Source of the DNA: Diadophis punctatus similis
Taxonomy: Eukaryota; Chordata; Lepidosauria; Squamata; Dipsadidae
Direction of reading: 5' to 3'
DNA length: 64,000 bases
Assembly: GCA_023053685.1 (NCBI GenBank)
Contig: JALIGW010000005.1
Location: 55,099,242-55,163,241, forward strand
Below, one piece after another: positions 21,738 through 34,585 of the stretch. The position numbers and the translations under genes were made by a program. The notes beneath the pieces are model-generated. The model was not told where the DNA came from. It did not search any database and saw nothing but the letters and a program-made list of their open reading frames with translations. How positions within the stretch are numbered: position 1 is the first letter of the stretch; every line of letters begins with the position of its first letter.

Positions 21738-22820
21738 ATGACTGAAGCCTTCATTTCGTTTGTCCTGAATTTGACTGAAAACCACGCACTGGCTAACAAT
21801 GTGACCAGCAATGCCACTAACAAGTGTTCCTTGAAAACCGCTTTTCAGTTCTATTACTTGCCAGTTGTCTACATCGTAGTCTTCATCACTGGATTCCTAG
21901 GCAACAGCGTGGCCATCTGGATGTTTGTCTTCCACATGAGGCCATGGAGTGGCATCTCAGTTTACATGTTCAACTTGGCCCTAGCAGACTTCTTGTACGT
22001 CCTGACGCTCCCTGCCCTAATATTCTACTACTTCAATCGAACGGATTGGATCTTTGGAGACTTCATGTGCAAGCTGCAGAGATTTATCTTTCATGTCAAT
22101 CTGTATGGAAGCATCTTATTCCTTACATGCATCAGTGTGCACAGATACACTGGTGTGGTGCATCCTTTGAAATCATTAGGGAGACTGAAAAAAAAGAATG
22201 CTGTTTACATCAGCACCCTAGTCTGGTTTATTGTGGTGGTGGGAATCTCTCCCATCTTCTTTTTCTCTGGGACTGGAGAAAGGAAAGTCAAAACCATGGC
22301 GTGCTATGACACAACAGCAGACAATTACCTGCGTAGCTACTTTATTTACAGCATGTGCACCACTGTCTTCTTGTTTTGCATCCCGTTCATTCTGATCCTC
22401 GGTTGCTATGGATTAATCGTGAAAGCACTGATTTACAAAGATTTAGACAATTCCCCGCTTAGGAGGAAATCAATTTACTTGGTTATTATAGTGTTGGCAG
22501 TATTTGCTGTGTCTTATCTTCCTTTCCACGTGATGAAAAACTTGAATCTACGCGCCCGGCTGGATTTTCAGACTCCGGATATGTGTGCGTTTAACAACAG
22601 GGTTTATGCTACCTACCAAGTAACTCGAGGGCTAGCAAGTCTCAACAGCTGCGTGGATCCTATTTTATATTTTTTGGCTGGAGACACTTTTCGGAGAAAG
22701 CTCTCAAGGGCAACTCGGAAAGCCTCAAGACGGAGTGAGCTCAATGTGCAATCCAAAAGTGAGGATATGACTCTGAGTATTTTATCTGAGTGCAAACAAA
22801 ATGGAGACACAAGCTTATGA
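21738..22820 (+). CDS. P2RY1: P2Y purinoceptor 1 (P2Y1, ADP-activated GPCR)
   Basis: This is a complete 360-codon ORF that I recognise as P2RY1, a Gq-coupled plasma-membrane receptor for ADP. Seven membrane segments lie near residues 41-65, 75-97, 110-135, 155-175, 203-228, 245-268 and 288-312. Family marks seen are GNSVAIW in TM1 (N56), LALAD in TM2, HRY (135-137) in place of DRY, the FAVSYLPFH block in TM6 and DPILY (307-311) in TM7. Nucleotide-site residues match by alignment from memory: R115, K267, Q294, R297 and S301. Cysteine pairs expected from the family are C111-C189 and C30-C283. N-glycosylation sequons are at N11, N21, N25 and N100; the ECL2 sequon known in mammals is absent (V184). 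The C-terminus is DTSL, a PDZ ligand. Human P2Y1 is 373 residues, and the deficit lies in the extracellular N-terminus. The ATG has A at -3. The coding part is a single exon, as in other vertebrates. Confidence 0.97.
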   Translation: MTEAFISFVLNLTENHALANNVTSNATNKCSLKTAFQFYYLPVVYIVVFITGFLGNSVAIWMFVFHMRPWSGISVYMFNLALADFLYVLTLPALIFYYFNRTDWIFGDFMCKLQRFIFHVNLYGSILFLTCISVHRYTGVVHPLKSLGRLKKKNAVYISTLVWFIVVVGISPIFFFSGTGERKVKTMACYDTTADNYLRSYFIYSMCTTVFLFCIPFILILGCYGLIVKALIYKDLDNSPLRRKSIYLVIIVLAVFAVSYLPFHVMKNLNLRARLDFQTPDMCAFNNRVYATYQVTRGLASLNSCVDPILYFLAGDTFRRKLSRATRKASRRSELNVQSKSEDMTLSILSECKQNGDTSL

Positions 22821-24057
22821 ATGGTTCCTTGTCCCTTCCTTTCCCTTCCCTTCCTTTCCCTGGTTTTTTCTTCTTCGCAAACACTCTCTATCCTTTGCCA
22901 TCCTAACTTTTAATTCTTATAATACTGATTTTGTGCATTAAAAAAGCCCAAATCATAACCAGTGAAGAACATTTGTGCATATGTTTGTGTGTGTATGTGT
23001 GTGTTAAACCATCTTCTAGTTGCCTAAAAGACTTTGAGGAAACTAAGTGAAATTTAAATACTTTTAAAGAAAAAAATGAGAAGTGTCTAAAATATTAATT
23101 TAATGGATACCATGGTGCCATGTACAATTTAAAGAGAGAAGAGATTAGGAATCTCTTTCCCTATATACAACCACATCCTTGACTTTAAAAACCTGAGAAA
23201 TCAAATAGTTGTGTAAGATCCAACTCTACTCTTCTATCTCCAAATCTCTTCCTTGTTCATTGCTGTGGTCATAGGAAGGGAAGGATGATCTATGAATGCC
23301 AGCCCCATTATGGGCTAATGCAAAATCTTCAAGAATATTATAGCTCATTACATTCATTTAAAAGAACAAAAGCCCTTCCAGGAATGCCAAGTGGTTGGCC
23401 TTACTTTGCTCAGTTAATCAATAAGAAATAAGCCTTCTCTTGCTTCTTTATTTTATTATAGTTGATTTTGGTTTCATAATTAACTCAATGCATATAAGCC
23501 AGTTTGAATTTATTACTTTTTACATTGATCTGGGGTACTTTCCTAGTGTACTTGTAAGTTCCCTTATTGTAGCAATTTTGGATAGAGAATTAAATTTCTG
23601 TGCACTTTATCATTTTGGATTCTTACTGAGAATCCATTATCATTTATTTTGTGATTTGTTCTAGCTGACCTATCAAAGCAGATAATGTTCCCTCCCAAGT
23701 CTGGATCAATGTAGAAAGTAGAACTTTGCAGCACTTTGGATTTGATTCCAAGAAGGTCTTTCAAAACAAGTTCCCACGAATGAGCTGACTACTTTTAAGA
23801 CTTGCAAATTGGGGCTATGGTTGGGTTCTGCACACTCAAAACATCTTTATGGAACTGAACCTGAATCATCGCATGGTCCTATCAAATAGTCATTCCGAAT
23901 CTGGTGTCCTTAGGCAGCTATCCCAAGAATGGTTACCTAATACATATGGAAGCCTCCATAATAGCAAAGGTTGATGTGAATATAAATAGCATATAATATA
24001 GGATAAGAGAGTATCATTCACTTACCCACTATCACATACAGGATTCGGGATTTAGCA
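22821..24057 (+). other. P2RY1 3' flank / proximal 3' UTR
   Basis: AT-rich sequence with no repeat recognised except a short C/T-rich run just after the stop and a (GT)n at about 22985-23005. The first possible polyadenylation hexamer is ATTAAA at 22938-22943. The real mRNA end is uncertain; further AATAAA hexamers occur at 26187 and, clustered, at 32129, 32153, 32184 and 32351. Confidence 0.4.
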
Positions 24058-24193
24058 CAGTGTTTCCCAACCTTGGCAACTTGAAGATATCTGGACTTCA
24101 ACTTCCAGAATTCCCCAGCCAGCGAATGCTGGCTGGGGAATTCTGGGAGTTGAAGTCCAGATATCTTCAAGTTGCCAAGGTTGGGAAACACTG
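24058..24193. mobile_element. Near-perfect palindromic hAT MITE (136 bp)
   Basis: Two 66-bp arms are reverse complements with a single mismatch around a 4-base loop. Termini read CAGTGTTTCCCAACC and its complement. The 8-bp target duplication ATTTAGCA is perfect (24050-24057 and 24194-24201). The length and the duplication size fit a hAT non-autonomous element. The arms include GGACTTCAACTYCCAGAATT, shared with elements having different termini in this window. Confidence 0.92.
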
Positions 24194-24201
24194 ATTTAGC
24201 A

Positions 24202-27200
24202 TATGCTGGAAAATGTAAGTTAACAGTTCTGCCTGTATAGAATGAAATCTAAATTATTTGCTTTTGGTTGATAATACCGATAATAATACTTATATGGCTA
24301 GGACTTGGGCAATCCAGTTGAGCTCTTGATATGCCTTTCCCACATGCCTTGATATTTATTTGCTGGTGGAAATGTTCATATGAATATAAATCCTGTTAGC
24401 AACACAAAAATTGGACATAACTACTTTTCCTTTGTTTAGCCCACTGTGTGTTATTTTCAGAAGATACATCCTCAAAGCCTTTAAAAATCTCTCACCGTAG
24501 CAAATATAGCATATCTCCTCCACTTAAGAGATGCAATTCCTATTCGGCAATTTAGATCATTGCCTAATTTTGGAGTTGGTCTCAGTTTTTCACTGGATAC
24601 AATAATGAAGCTTATCTAACAGACTATATTTTTGATTGCATAAAGACAGGCATTTGATTTATTTTTAGGTTTAATTTGCTTGTGTTAATCTAAAGCACTT
24701 TGCGTGACAACAGCTGTTTTTCAGGCAAATTGTTTACTTCTCTAGTATCTGCTTTAGGTTTTTTTTTCTCCTCAGAACAAGCAAAAACTGCCATTGCTTT
24801 TGATTACTGGAAAAAAAACACGCACATCATTTAAATTTATACAAGTTTTCACATTGATTTAAGAAAGGCCTGGTGCTGAACTCCCCATCTGAAGAATTTA
24901 GGAATTCATGCAGTCAGAGGGAGAAAAGGTTTGTTTACTTGAAAATGGGAAAACCAGTTAAGGTAGGCTGCCTACATGGCTCTGCCCCATCTGATTTAGA
25001 TCTATAAAGAGGATTTTCAGGCTTTTCCAACCAATGCATAAAAAGTGATAGGGCAACAAGGGCAGGCAGCATGTCAGCTGAGGAATTCTGGGAGTTGGGA
25101 TCTATACTTCTTTGTTGCTGAGGTTGAAAACACTGGGTTAAATGCTTGAATAGGGCTCTCCCATATCCTCATATGTGAATGTGTTTGAATTAGTTCTTAA
25201 TCAGCCCTTCATTTCCAACTTACGTTTTAAACTCTTAAGGACATGCTTGAATTTGTTTATGTTCGATTTTTCACCATTAAACAGCATGGATTTTAAAATA
25301 GATAGGACGTTAATCTCTGTATGAGCTGTCAACATCTAATGCACACTTTGACAGAGCCATTTTAGTGGTAGTATCTAATTACTGGAAATCATTATTGTGG
25401 GAGTTCCGCTGACTATCTTTTTCATTAGTTTCAAGTTGATAGGTGAAGTTCTTTGTGTTTACATAGATTTTTTATGTAACCTTTCTGTCTACATAGTTTT
25501 CAACCCATATCTCTCTGCAGTTAGTTTTCATTCTATTATGTCGGCTGCTGCTTTTTAACTTGTTCATATTTTTAGTCTGCTTGTTGTTTTCTTACATTTT
25601 TGCGATGTGCTCAATTTAGACTTATAAAACTGGGCTACCAGACTTGGACTGCAAAGCTCTGGATATGCATGAGATAACAAGAAATAGACTCATAAAACTA
25701 TTTCCTTGCTACAATCTAGTGGTTGTCCAGATGTTTGCGGTTATAAATACAGCATTTAATTAGTTTTTATCCTGTTCAAGAAAACATTCATTCATACCAA
25801 GGTGTGATGTATATATCCGACCAGAGTATAATTGTGGAAAAGGAGAATATAAAGGAAAAGCCATCTAAACTAGGTCAAGAGCAACAAATCATGTTGCATT
25901 TACATTTAACAAGCATATCCTTAAAATGGAAACTTGAAAAACAAACAATTTTAACCAGTTATATTTACATATATTAATATTCTAAAATATATCTGAAAAA
26001 CATTTGCTCTAGGAACCAATGTTTTAAATTAGTCTATTTATAATTTTTTGTGTGTACCAAATGAACAAGCTGTATAATCCTATAAATGGTTTTAGCAAGT
26101 CCTGACAGAAATCCATAATTTACAGGAAGAATATAAAGAATCTATTTTCATCTTGCTTATTCATACTCAGTAGTTTGCATATGAGCAATAAAAGTCTCTT
26201 AGCAAAGCTTCAAAACATCTCAAAAGATAAATAAAATTCTATGGAATCTGCAAAATCTATTTATTTTACATATTAACAGGAGAAAGAAATACGTTGTGTT
26301 ATGGATTTCAGAATGCTTCTTGTTTCTCCATCAAAAACTGAATTGGGTATTTATGAATTAAGGCATTTTTCTCCAACTTAGTGCTAAAATAAGTTTCTCC
26401 ATCAAGCCAAAGCAACATGGCTATTGGCTATCTTGTCCAAGGAAGATGGGTTGAGTGGGAAGTGGAGGCCAGTACACCTGAAAGCATCAGATCGGAAGAA
26501 AGTTAATTTCTATATAACAGCATGTCATTTTAGGATATAATCCTGTGATTTATTACTTGGAAGTAAACCCCAATGAAACTTACATCTGAATCAAAATTCC
26601 ACTTAAAAACAATTTTAAATCTATTCTACAAAGATTGAACTATATAAAATGCAGTTGCTTAAGGCCACAGTTCAAACATTGTTGCATATGCAAATCAAAC
26701 TATTTCTTAACAGGCCAATTCAAACGAATTCAAAAGTCAAGACATTTGGAATAAATAAATGACATTTTAAAATTTCTTTTTGTGATTAACCTATTATATT
26801 AAAGCCTTTTTTGAGTATCAGCAAGAAGTGAAATATCTTCCCTGTGGCATTGAGAACTGTGATATTTTTTAACTGAGACATGCTTTATTGAACTCAGCAA
26901 TTGAATTAAGAACAGATAGAATGGGCTTTTCTAAAACCTTTGAATTTATTTGGTCTTCACAAATGCATTTTAACTTTCACATATCATATTCCATTTTTTC
27001 TTAGTCTGACTATTTAACAGATGGGCATTCAGGAAGTTAAAAATTTCCCAAGCCTATTGTAACTTGCTAAGTTGTTTGGAATTCTGCAGCAAAGTTGTTC
27101 AGAATTCCATTTGTTTTCATTTGTTCAATGTGGCAATGATGATTCTCTTCTGGAGGTAGATTTCAACCATCTTTTGGATTAGATCTTCTATGAGCCAGAA

Positions 27201-30200
27201 AGATCGTTTATATACCGAAGAATCTTTACAACCCAACAACAAGGAAAAAAAGTAGTTACATTTTGAGTGACAGTACTGAACCTCTCTTAAAAACTGTCAA
27301 AAACTAACAAAAAAGGTATCAAGCATTTAGGGCATTTCCCAATTTCTGGGTGGTGTTTGTAAGAATCAAGAATCACCACCTAGACTTCAGATGTAGCCTG
27401 CTGGCATTTTTGTCATATGGGGATCTCAGGAAAATATAAATTAAGTTTATTTAATAGATTTAAGATTCATTAAGAAGATAACATAATTCATTCCTCCAAG
27501 AAGATTAGTATAATTAGAAAGAATGCTTTTTGCTCATGTTTTAAGATCACTGCTCACCTCTGCCAAATTAAATTGGCTTCTAAAATCTGACCTAATTTCA
27601 GGAACAGCTTCTCATTCAATGCAGTTAAAAATAAGAAAAGAAGGAGGACATACCTATTGCCTTAGCTGTTGATTGAATACTCAGGACCTGCTTGATGTTT
27701 TATATGCTTCACTGTTGTGAAGCACTAGAAAATGATTTTTTTTTTTACAGGGCCAGATCTTGAACCATCTTTGAAAAGAATCTGATTCCAAGAATACAAA
27801 GTAAAACATGGTGATGCAAATAGGATCCTTACTTCAAACAATTTTGTGGGATTAGCAAATCCCTGGATGGATATAGTACTGAATTATAGAACTAGAACAG
27901 GCCATTTAGATTCCTGAAAGCAATTATTAACGCTCAGTGCAGAATCCAGATTATGGTATTTGTGACAGATGGCTATTCATTAAAGTTGTATGTGCTTAAA
28001 AAATGGTTTGGATGAAGTACTTCAGATGTTATATAAGTAGAGCTCTTCTCCATTCATTCAATGAAGAAGCCCAACATTTCTTTAGGTTTCCACATAAACC
28101 TGGAAAATGCAACTGCTATTTAAAAGAATGTAAATTCCTCATCAAAGCTTAAGTGGCTCTTAAAGCAGCTGCAGTTGATTGTATTATCAAATCAAACTTC
28201 TTCAAACTTTCTTCTTCATCTTCCTTGTTGCACGATATAGAACAGGTCAAGGATTCTCTGTGTCATCATTTTAGATTTTGTTGCCAGTTTATATTCACCT
28301 TCAAAGCTAAATGTAACAGGTTTCTTTTAGAACAAAGCTAAGACCCACTGATCTTTGTCCATTTTAATGCTATCTGCATGGCATTTCCATGTTTGATTCA
28401 TATCTTATTGATTCTCTAGGGTTATGCTTGCTTAATACTATAATCTGGAAACATAGGTAATCAGGTGATGAGAATGGTCTTCACATAACTTATCATTAAA
28501 TTATAGTTTTCAGTAAATATAATAGAGAAAAGGCATCATTTACAACATATATGTATCTGTCTGTGTAGTCATATATAGAAACAAAGAGAGATACTGCAGA
28601 TTTTTGCTTATTTAATAGCCTATGTGGCATTAGAGTGAGCATATGTGGCAACTGAGGATGATGGCTATATATATATTACACTCAGTTCTCTTTCTGGCTC
28701 CATCATTGATTTCCATGCTCAAGATAGTTTCCCAAATACAAAAACAATAACAAAATTTATATTTTGGAGAAGACTTCCTTATGGAAGAATCTTGGTTGAT
28801 GGTATTTGTGGAAATCTATTGGAGAACTAACGGCTATACACACATCACTTCTAATTTGTTCACCAGAAGTGAAGGGACAGTCTAATTGTACACTTGCCAA
28901 TGTTCCCAATGACCTGACTTTGTGTATTTGTTATGGGCACGAATTAGGTGTTAAAAGAAATCATTAATTTAACCAATTAGTTGCTAAGCATTAAACCAAT
29001 GGCCACAATCCTGGTTTCCCCTTTGTGGTTCTAATGATATGAGCAATAAGGGTTGTGCAAAATTTCAAAAAGGTACTTTATTTGAACGAATTCTTATGTG
29101 AAGTATTCTTCAAATCCTGCTTTAACAAACAATGCAGACCCCTCCCTTCTAGCATTGAAATAAGCGGCTGAATTGATTTCCATTATGGTCTTTCCAGATG
29201 TTCTGATACCAGAAAAGACTTGTGCATCTGGAGCACATGAATGGAATGTTCTAGCAGCTTTTCTAGTCAGCTTCTGAAATGCTGGATGAGTTTTAAGGCA
29301 ACCCATTGAAGAGAACTGTGTCATCTCACCCGAGTCAACTGGATATGAAATAAATGCAGAAAAATACGTAAAAATTAAGTTCACTTTCTTTAATGAGCAA
29401 ATGTTATGATTTGGGTTCAGTTCTACTTTCAGAATAAATACTGAAGTCTAGAATAAATTTAGATGTTATAGAAAGCAAAAAGCATATTTTAGTGTGAAAG
29501 TATCTATCGATTTGTCAAGCCTCCCACCTACACCACGTTCATTTTTTCTATTTTAAATATCATTGCTTTAAATTTGAAATTTTTACTTTTTTTGTTCTTT
29601 TCCCCATTTTCAAAGGTGCTTATAGATCAAGGATAGAAACAAAATAGTCAATTTTGTATTCTCAAGGATTGCAACTCATATTAGCCCTACCCAGTATGGC
29701 TGAAAGCTAGGAATCTTTTGAGAGTTATAATTAAGAACATTTCTTAAAATTTATTGGAACATTTATAAGGCATTAGATTTCCTGTCCCTTAATGTATAAA
29801 TATACATGTACATACATAAAGCAAGGCATGTTTGGAATTTGCAGCCTTCTATTTTCATTAGATTTACCAGTTCTTGGTGCAAAAAATTATTTGGGCTCCA
29901 AGATTGCAATAGACATACAGAAAGTATAGCTCTTTGCTGTCATCTAGCAGTCATCCAGATTTTTACAATTCAGATATGGTAGCCTTATTTTTATAATGTG
30001 TTACTACAGCTTTGTTTTAAACTAGCTTTCATGGCATGATGCACATTATTAGATAAACACACACTGCATTTCCCCATCTTTATTAAAATGATCCATCCTA
30101 TCCTATGGCTTTTGGAAATGAGTCTTCTGTTTCTTTAGATCTGAGGACCATCTAAAATGTATTGAAGTTGTAATGAAACACTGTCTCTTCCCTATGATTT

Positions 30201-30827
30201 GGCGTTTATCATGATCAGTGATATGGTTCAACGGGAAATCTCTTTAATCTTATTGTTCTTAAGTTGCTCGCATGCCATTTATTATAAGAGGAATTTGATT
30301 TAAAGCCAAGGATTACTAGGGAAAACAATTTCATATGTATGCTTATACGAGATATATCTTAGTTCCAGAAGAGAAGGTAGAAGGATTATTATGAATTTTC
30401 ACCAGGTTTAGCATGTTGGAGATGGTTTTATTCTTTCCCCATTCAGATTGATATTTTGTGCTAGATATGTTGTATTTTTGCTGCTCTTCCTCTCCCCCCA
30501 TCCTTTTTTGGTTCTTTTGCATTCCTCTACTATAGTTGGATCTCTCTGATAAATTTTGAAAACAGATGAAAGGAAGTGTTTTTAGTTAACAAAAGTAGCT
30601 TGTAACAGCAGATGTAAAGTTCTTCAGCAAGTAATTTGACCATACTAACTGAGAGATTATGGAAACAAAAGGCTAGAAATGAAATGGGGATCCCAGGGAG
30701 AAAAAGGTTATAATAAAAAAAAGGAGAGGAACTATTATTATTTCTTTGTAGTGATTGGCAATATTGAATTGTGTCAAATTTTAAGGACACAAGTTGAAAT
30801 CCATAAATGTCCGGGGGAGATACATTG
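24202..30827. other. Repeat-poor AT-rich noncoding sequence downstream of P2RY1
   Basis: About 6.6 kb with almost no SINE, MITE or microsatellite and no recognised coding exon. It contains a worn MITE end near 25070-25135 (AGGAATTCTGGGAGTTG ... AACACTG) and two copies of a repeat with the block CTAGTGGTT/CTAGCAGTC (about 25650-25760 and 29900-29990). Short open frames here show no family signature. It may include long 3' UTR or regulatory elements; this is inference. Confidence 0.5.
25070..25135. mobile_element. Degenerate hAT MITE end
   Basis: The sequence runs from AGGAATTCTGGGAGTTGGG to AGGTTGAAAACACTG. This matches, with changes, the right half of the palindromic element at 24058-24193. 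The left end and target duplication were not found. Confidence 0.5.
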
Positions 30828-30829
30828 TA

Positions 30830-31216
30830 CAGGTAGTCCTCGACTTCCAACAGCTCATTTAGTGACCATTCCAAGTAACAATGGCACTAAAAAAGTGACT
30901 TATGACCATTTTTCACACTTACAACCGTTACTGCATCCCCATGGTCACATTGTCATGTGCTTGGCAACTGGTTCATATGTATGACGGTTGAAGTGTCCTG
31001 AGGTCATGTGATCAGCTTTTGCAAACTTCTGATAAGCAAAGTCAATGTGGAAGTCAGATTCACTTAACAACCATGTTACTAACTTAACAATTGCAATGAC
31101 TCACTTAACAACAGTGACAAGAAAAGTCATAAAATGGGGCGAAGCTCACTTAACAAATGTTTCATATAGCAACATAAATTTTGGGCTCAATTGTGGTCTT
31201 AGTTGAGAACTACCTG
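30830..31216. mobile_element. Tigger-like (pogo/mariner) MITE, 387 bp
   Basis: The left end CAGGTAGTCCTCGACTTCCA and the right end GAGAACTACCTG are flanked by TA on both sides (30828-30829 and 31217-31218). The interior repeats CACTTAACAA units. TA duplication and a CAGG start fit Tc1/mariner-pogo elements. A second copy is at 50445-50820. Confidence 0.82.
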
Positions 31217-31401
31217 TACACTTTTCCCTCTTTTCCTAGTTCAGATGCTTGTTGGGAAGGACAAAAATGGAGATATCATAAAAAATTTCCCACTGCCTCA
31301 AAAACAATCTTTTAACAATTTACAAAATAAGCAGCTAATTACAGATTTCATTCATGCCCTATTAGTGCTGTAAATGAAGTTTTATAATAAAGCAATTTTC
31401 C

Positions 31402-31546
31402 TTTTTTTAAATTTTTTATTAGTTTATATACATTAAAAAACAAAACAAAACATTTAACAAAACAAAACAAAACAAAACAATTACATATATACATTTATAC
31501 CTCTAGGGTTATCTTACGGTATTTTGTATCGACGGTCAATTCATGC
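31402..31546 (-). mobile_element. 5'-truncated L1-type insertion with 20-bp TSD
   Basis: It is flanked by TTATAAYAAAGCAATTTTCC (31382-31401 and 31547-31566, 19/20 identical). The plus strand begins with a T-rich run, the poly(A) end of a minus-strand insertion. The interior has (GTTTT)n on the minus strand. A long duplication plus poly(A) indicates L1-type target-primed integration. Confidence 0.78.
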
Positions 31547-31566
31547 TTATAACAAAGCAATTTTCC

Positions 31567-33558
31567 ATCTCTGAATTAAATTTCTCTTTTCAAAAATCCT
31601 GGAATTTAGTCTTTTTTAAATAAAAAGAAAATATTTGTGCCTTGCGAACAAAGGCATGAAAGAGGGTTGTAGCAAAATAAATCTCAGACATTCACAAATC
31701 CTGACAAGCTTCACATTCACTATGCAGATTGGAAGCTGGAAATTACATTGTCATGGGGTATTTATTTATGTAGCAATAGAGCAAAAATCTGTGTCCACTC
31801 AGTGCTTTGGACAATGCCCTTTCAAATACAAAATCTTTCATAAGGAAAAGGGCACAATTTAGCAGTCCAAGCAAAGTATACAAAGACAAGCCACAAGTGT
31901 TTCAAATTAATATGAAGGAAAACACAAAGGTGTAATTTATGTGCTAAATGTTTTACAGGTTTGGATTTTATAGTGTGTTTTCAAGTGCAAATGTGAAAAT
32001 GTTTTATTTTTCTACTTTTCCTGTAATATTGTTGAGTAATTCAAGATTTATTAGTGATAACAGTGTGATTTGATTTGCCTAAAGAGACAGTGTTACTTGA
32101 TATTTAAGCTTCTCAGGTTCTGTTGTGGAATAAAGCTTCTAGTAATTTAAGGAATAAAACAACAATTAACTGCATACTTCTTGAATAAAAAGATTGTCCA
32201 TTTTTGTATAAAAAGTCTGTGTTGATTGCATGCGGTTTTTGTTAAGGCATGCCAAATACCGTCTTGTAACATTTTGGTGGCAATAGAACTGAACTGCTTC
32301 CACAGAGTTTCTAGCATTGTACTGAGCTACTTACAGAATAAACAAAATCCAATAAAGTGATAGAACATTGATTTGTTGGCTACTATGTTATTACAGCATT
32401 CTGCTAAATGCAGAGATACTCACTTCAGGCTTGAAGAGTATTGAATTGAAATCCTTCCATTCCATCAATCACAAGGCTGGCTGTCAATTATTTAATTTAC
32501 TTGATTAATGCAGGTTGCTTCTTATCAGACCCATTTTGTTGTAATATTCAGAAGGAAAAGTAAGGGTTTGGTCTTATCAGAAAGCTCATGCTTGTCATTT
32601 AAATTGGGTGCTGAGTTTTATCAGGCCTTTGTCTCCTTCTTCCCTGTATGCTCACTGTTCCTGCAATAAACTTCCTTTGAAGATTTAGAGATTTACTTTG
32701 GGGGAAAAAATGGGACATGTCCTCAAGGGCTTTGATAAATTGGGAGGAAAATCAGTAAAAATTATTTGTGCCAATAGAAAGTAGAACCGCTTTGCTGTAA
32801 CGGATTATGGTTGAATATTATTTTAGTTTAAACTATTATACACATTTAGCTTGAAAATAAATTCATTTGAACTGAATGAGGCTTTTTTTAAAAAGTAGAC
32901 ACATATAGGATTGCACTATTAAGGTGCTAGTGGAACTGGTCCCAACCGAATGCTGAAACTGGCTTTAATCTGATGCTTTCTTTTGTATCAAGAATATAAT
33001 TTCCCATAAATCTTATGCAGTACAAGGCTGAAATAAAGAATGCAACAAAATAAAATGTTTCTTTTTCAATTAAAAAAGGGGGTTTTCTTTCTTCATTATT
33101 TCTCTTTGGATTTCAGCCACACTCTGTACTTGAAATCTGAAGTATTATAATTGTAGTTTGACATAGCGCTGAGTATTTTGTTATATGAATATGCTTTCCA
33201 ACTGTAATTTCACTGCAAATAAATACAGGTGGGGGTGTTCAGATAAATTGCACAAAGCATTATAAATGGCCAACATTCTTTTGAGTGAATCTCAAAATTA
33301 AGTACCACCAACTCCAGATTTCTTCAGGTCATTGAAGCCGATCCATAGCTCAATGGTTGCTGATACTAGTGTCAGAATTGGTAGTAGTTCAGTCTTTCTA
33401 ACTTGCAGTACCCACATATTAGCTCATAAGTTCCTGTTGTAAATTGGTTCTTGACATTTTGGAAACAAGCATAGCCACCCACCCACCATCTGATCACAGC
33501 CTTTGTGGTATACTCAGTAATTAACACATTATTGAATTCAAACTGAATATTTGAGAGA
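31567..33558. other. AT-rich noncoding sequence with clustered poly(A) hexamers
   Basis: AATAAA occurs at 32129, 32153, 32184 and 32351 on the + strand, with no obvious repeat. No coding frame is recognised. It might be a distal 3' UTR end of P2RY1 or simply AT-rich DNA. Confidence 0.35.
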
Positions 33559-33559
33559 A

Positions 33560-33677
33560 GGGGGAGGAAGGAAGGAAGGAAGACAGGAAGGAAGGAAGGA
33601 AGGAAGGAAGGAAAGGAAGGAAGGAAGGAAGGAAGGAAGGAAGGAAGGAAGGAAGGAAGGAAGGAAGGAAGGAAGGG
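33560..33677. repeat. (GGAA)n microsatellite
   Basis: About 115 bp of GGAA, interrupted once by GACAGGAA. Confidence 0.95.
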
Positions 33678-34374
33678 TCACATAGTATTAACAGAGAACT
33701 AATACATAAACTGCATTTATGGATTCAGCAGCCAATCTTACTCTCTATGGAACTGTTACTTTCTTAATTTGATCACATGAGTTAATTCTATAAAGATATA
33801 AGACATGAAAAAGAAATATTCATATATAAATAAAGTAAGGATACATTATTAGCATTTTGAGTTCAGTTAAAAATATAGTAAGACTGCATTGTCATATATT
33901 AACCTTGTGAGCATCAACATTAGCTGTTAGAGAATTTCTCCTTTCAACAGCCCTATTCAACATGTAGACCTCCTGGTAGAGATGTTGATGATGATGTTTG
34001 CCTAACAATTATTTGTTAGATGTCGAAGGGAGCTATTATGTCTGTGTTGATCCTATTACTGTATGTTTGGTTACTTTCAGAAGTAAATTGTTGGATTGGG
34101 TCTGATTTAGAATTTAATCTGGATCAGAAGAACTCTTCTGATAATAATGCTTTATGTTAAAATCTGTACCTCCCAAGAGAGTTCATTACCCTCCAAATCT
34201 GATTTTGAACCTGATTTGTTGGTTCAAACAACAATTTGACTTCAAGCAGTTCAGAAGCTGTAGTTGAACCTGAGCCAGGTCAAAAGCAAGATTCAGGAAT
34301 TGTAAATGGTACTCAGGTATCCATCCACTTGACTATTATTGAAAAATACTCAAAACTGTTTTTAATGTGTGGAT
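33678..34374. other. Unassigned AT-rich sequence
   Basis: No gene or clear repeat was recognised. Confidence 0.4.
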
Positions 34375-34440
34375 AATTTTTATTTATTTATTTATTAGAT
34401 TTGTGTGCCACCCATCTCGCTTCAAGGAGACTCATAATAC
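34375..34440 (-). mobile_element. SINE/LINE 3' tail fragment
   Basis: TTTATTTATTTATTAGATTT followed by GTGTGCCACCCATCTCGCTT is the reverse of the tail type ending GGGCGGCATACAAAT...AAATAAAT, also at 39338-39415 and 54139-54205. Confidence 0.6.
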
Positions 34441-34585
34441 TGAATTCTGATCCTTTTAGAGGAAATCTTTCACTCTGGAAAGCTAGACAAGTACTCTACA
34501 CCCAGTTTGATTCAAAATTCATTCAGTCTAATGTATACTTCTAGAACTGGTTCTTGAAAAAGATTTGTTGTTTATTTTTAATTAG

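Noticed and set aside
21824..22309. 161-codon frame overlapping P2RY1
   Set aside because: An alternative-frame shadow of the P2RY1 coding sequence with no independent signature.
29094..29384. 96-codon minus-strand frame in a repeat-poor region
   Set aside because: It has a plausible composition but no domain I recognise and no splice or promoter evidence; a conservation test would be needed before calling it.
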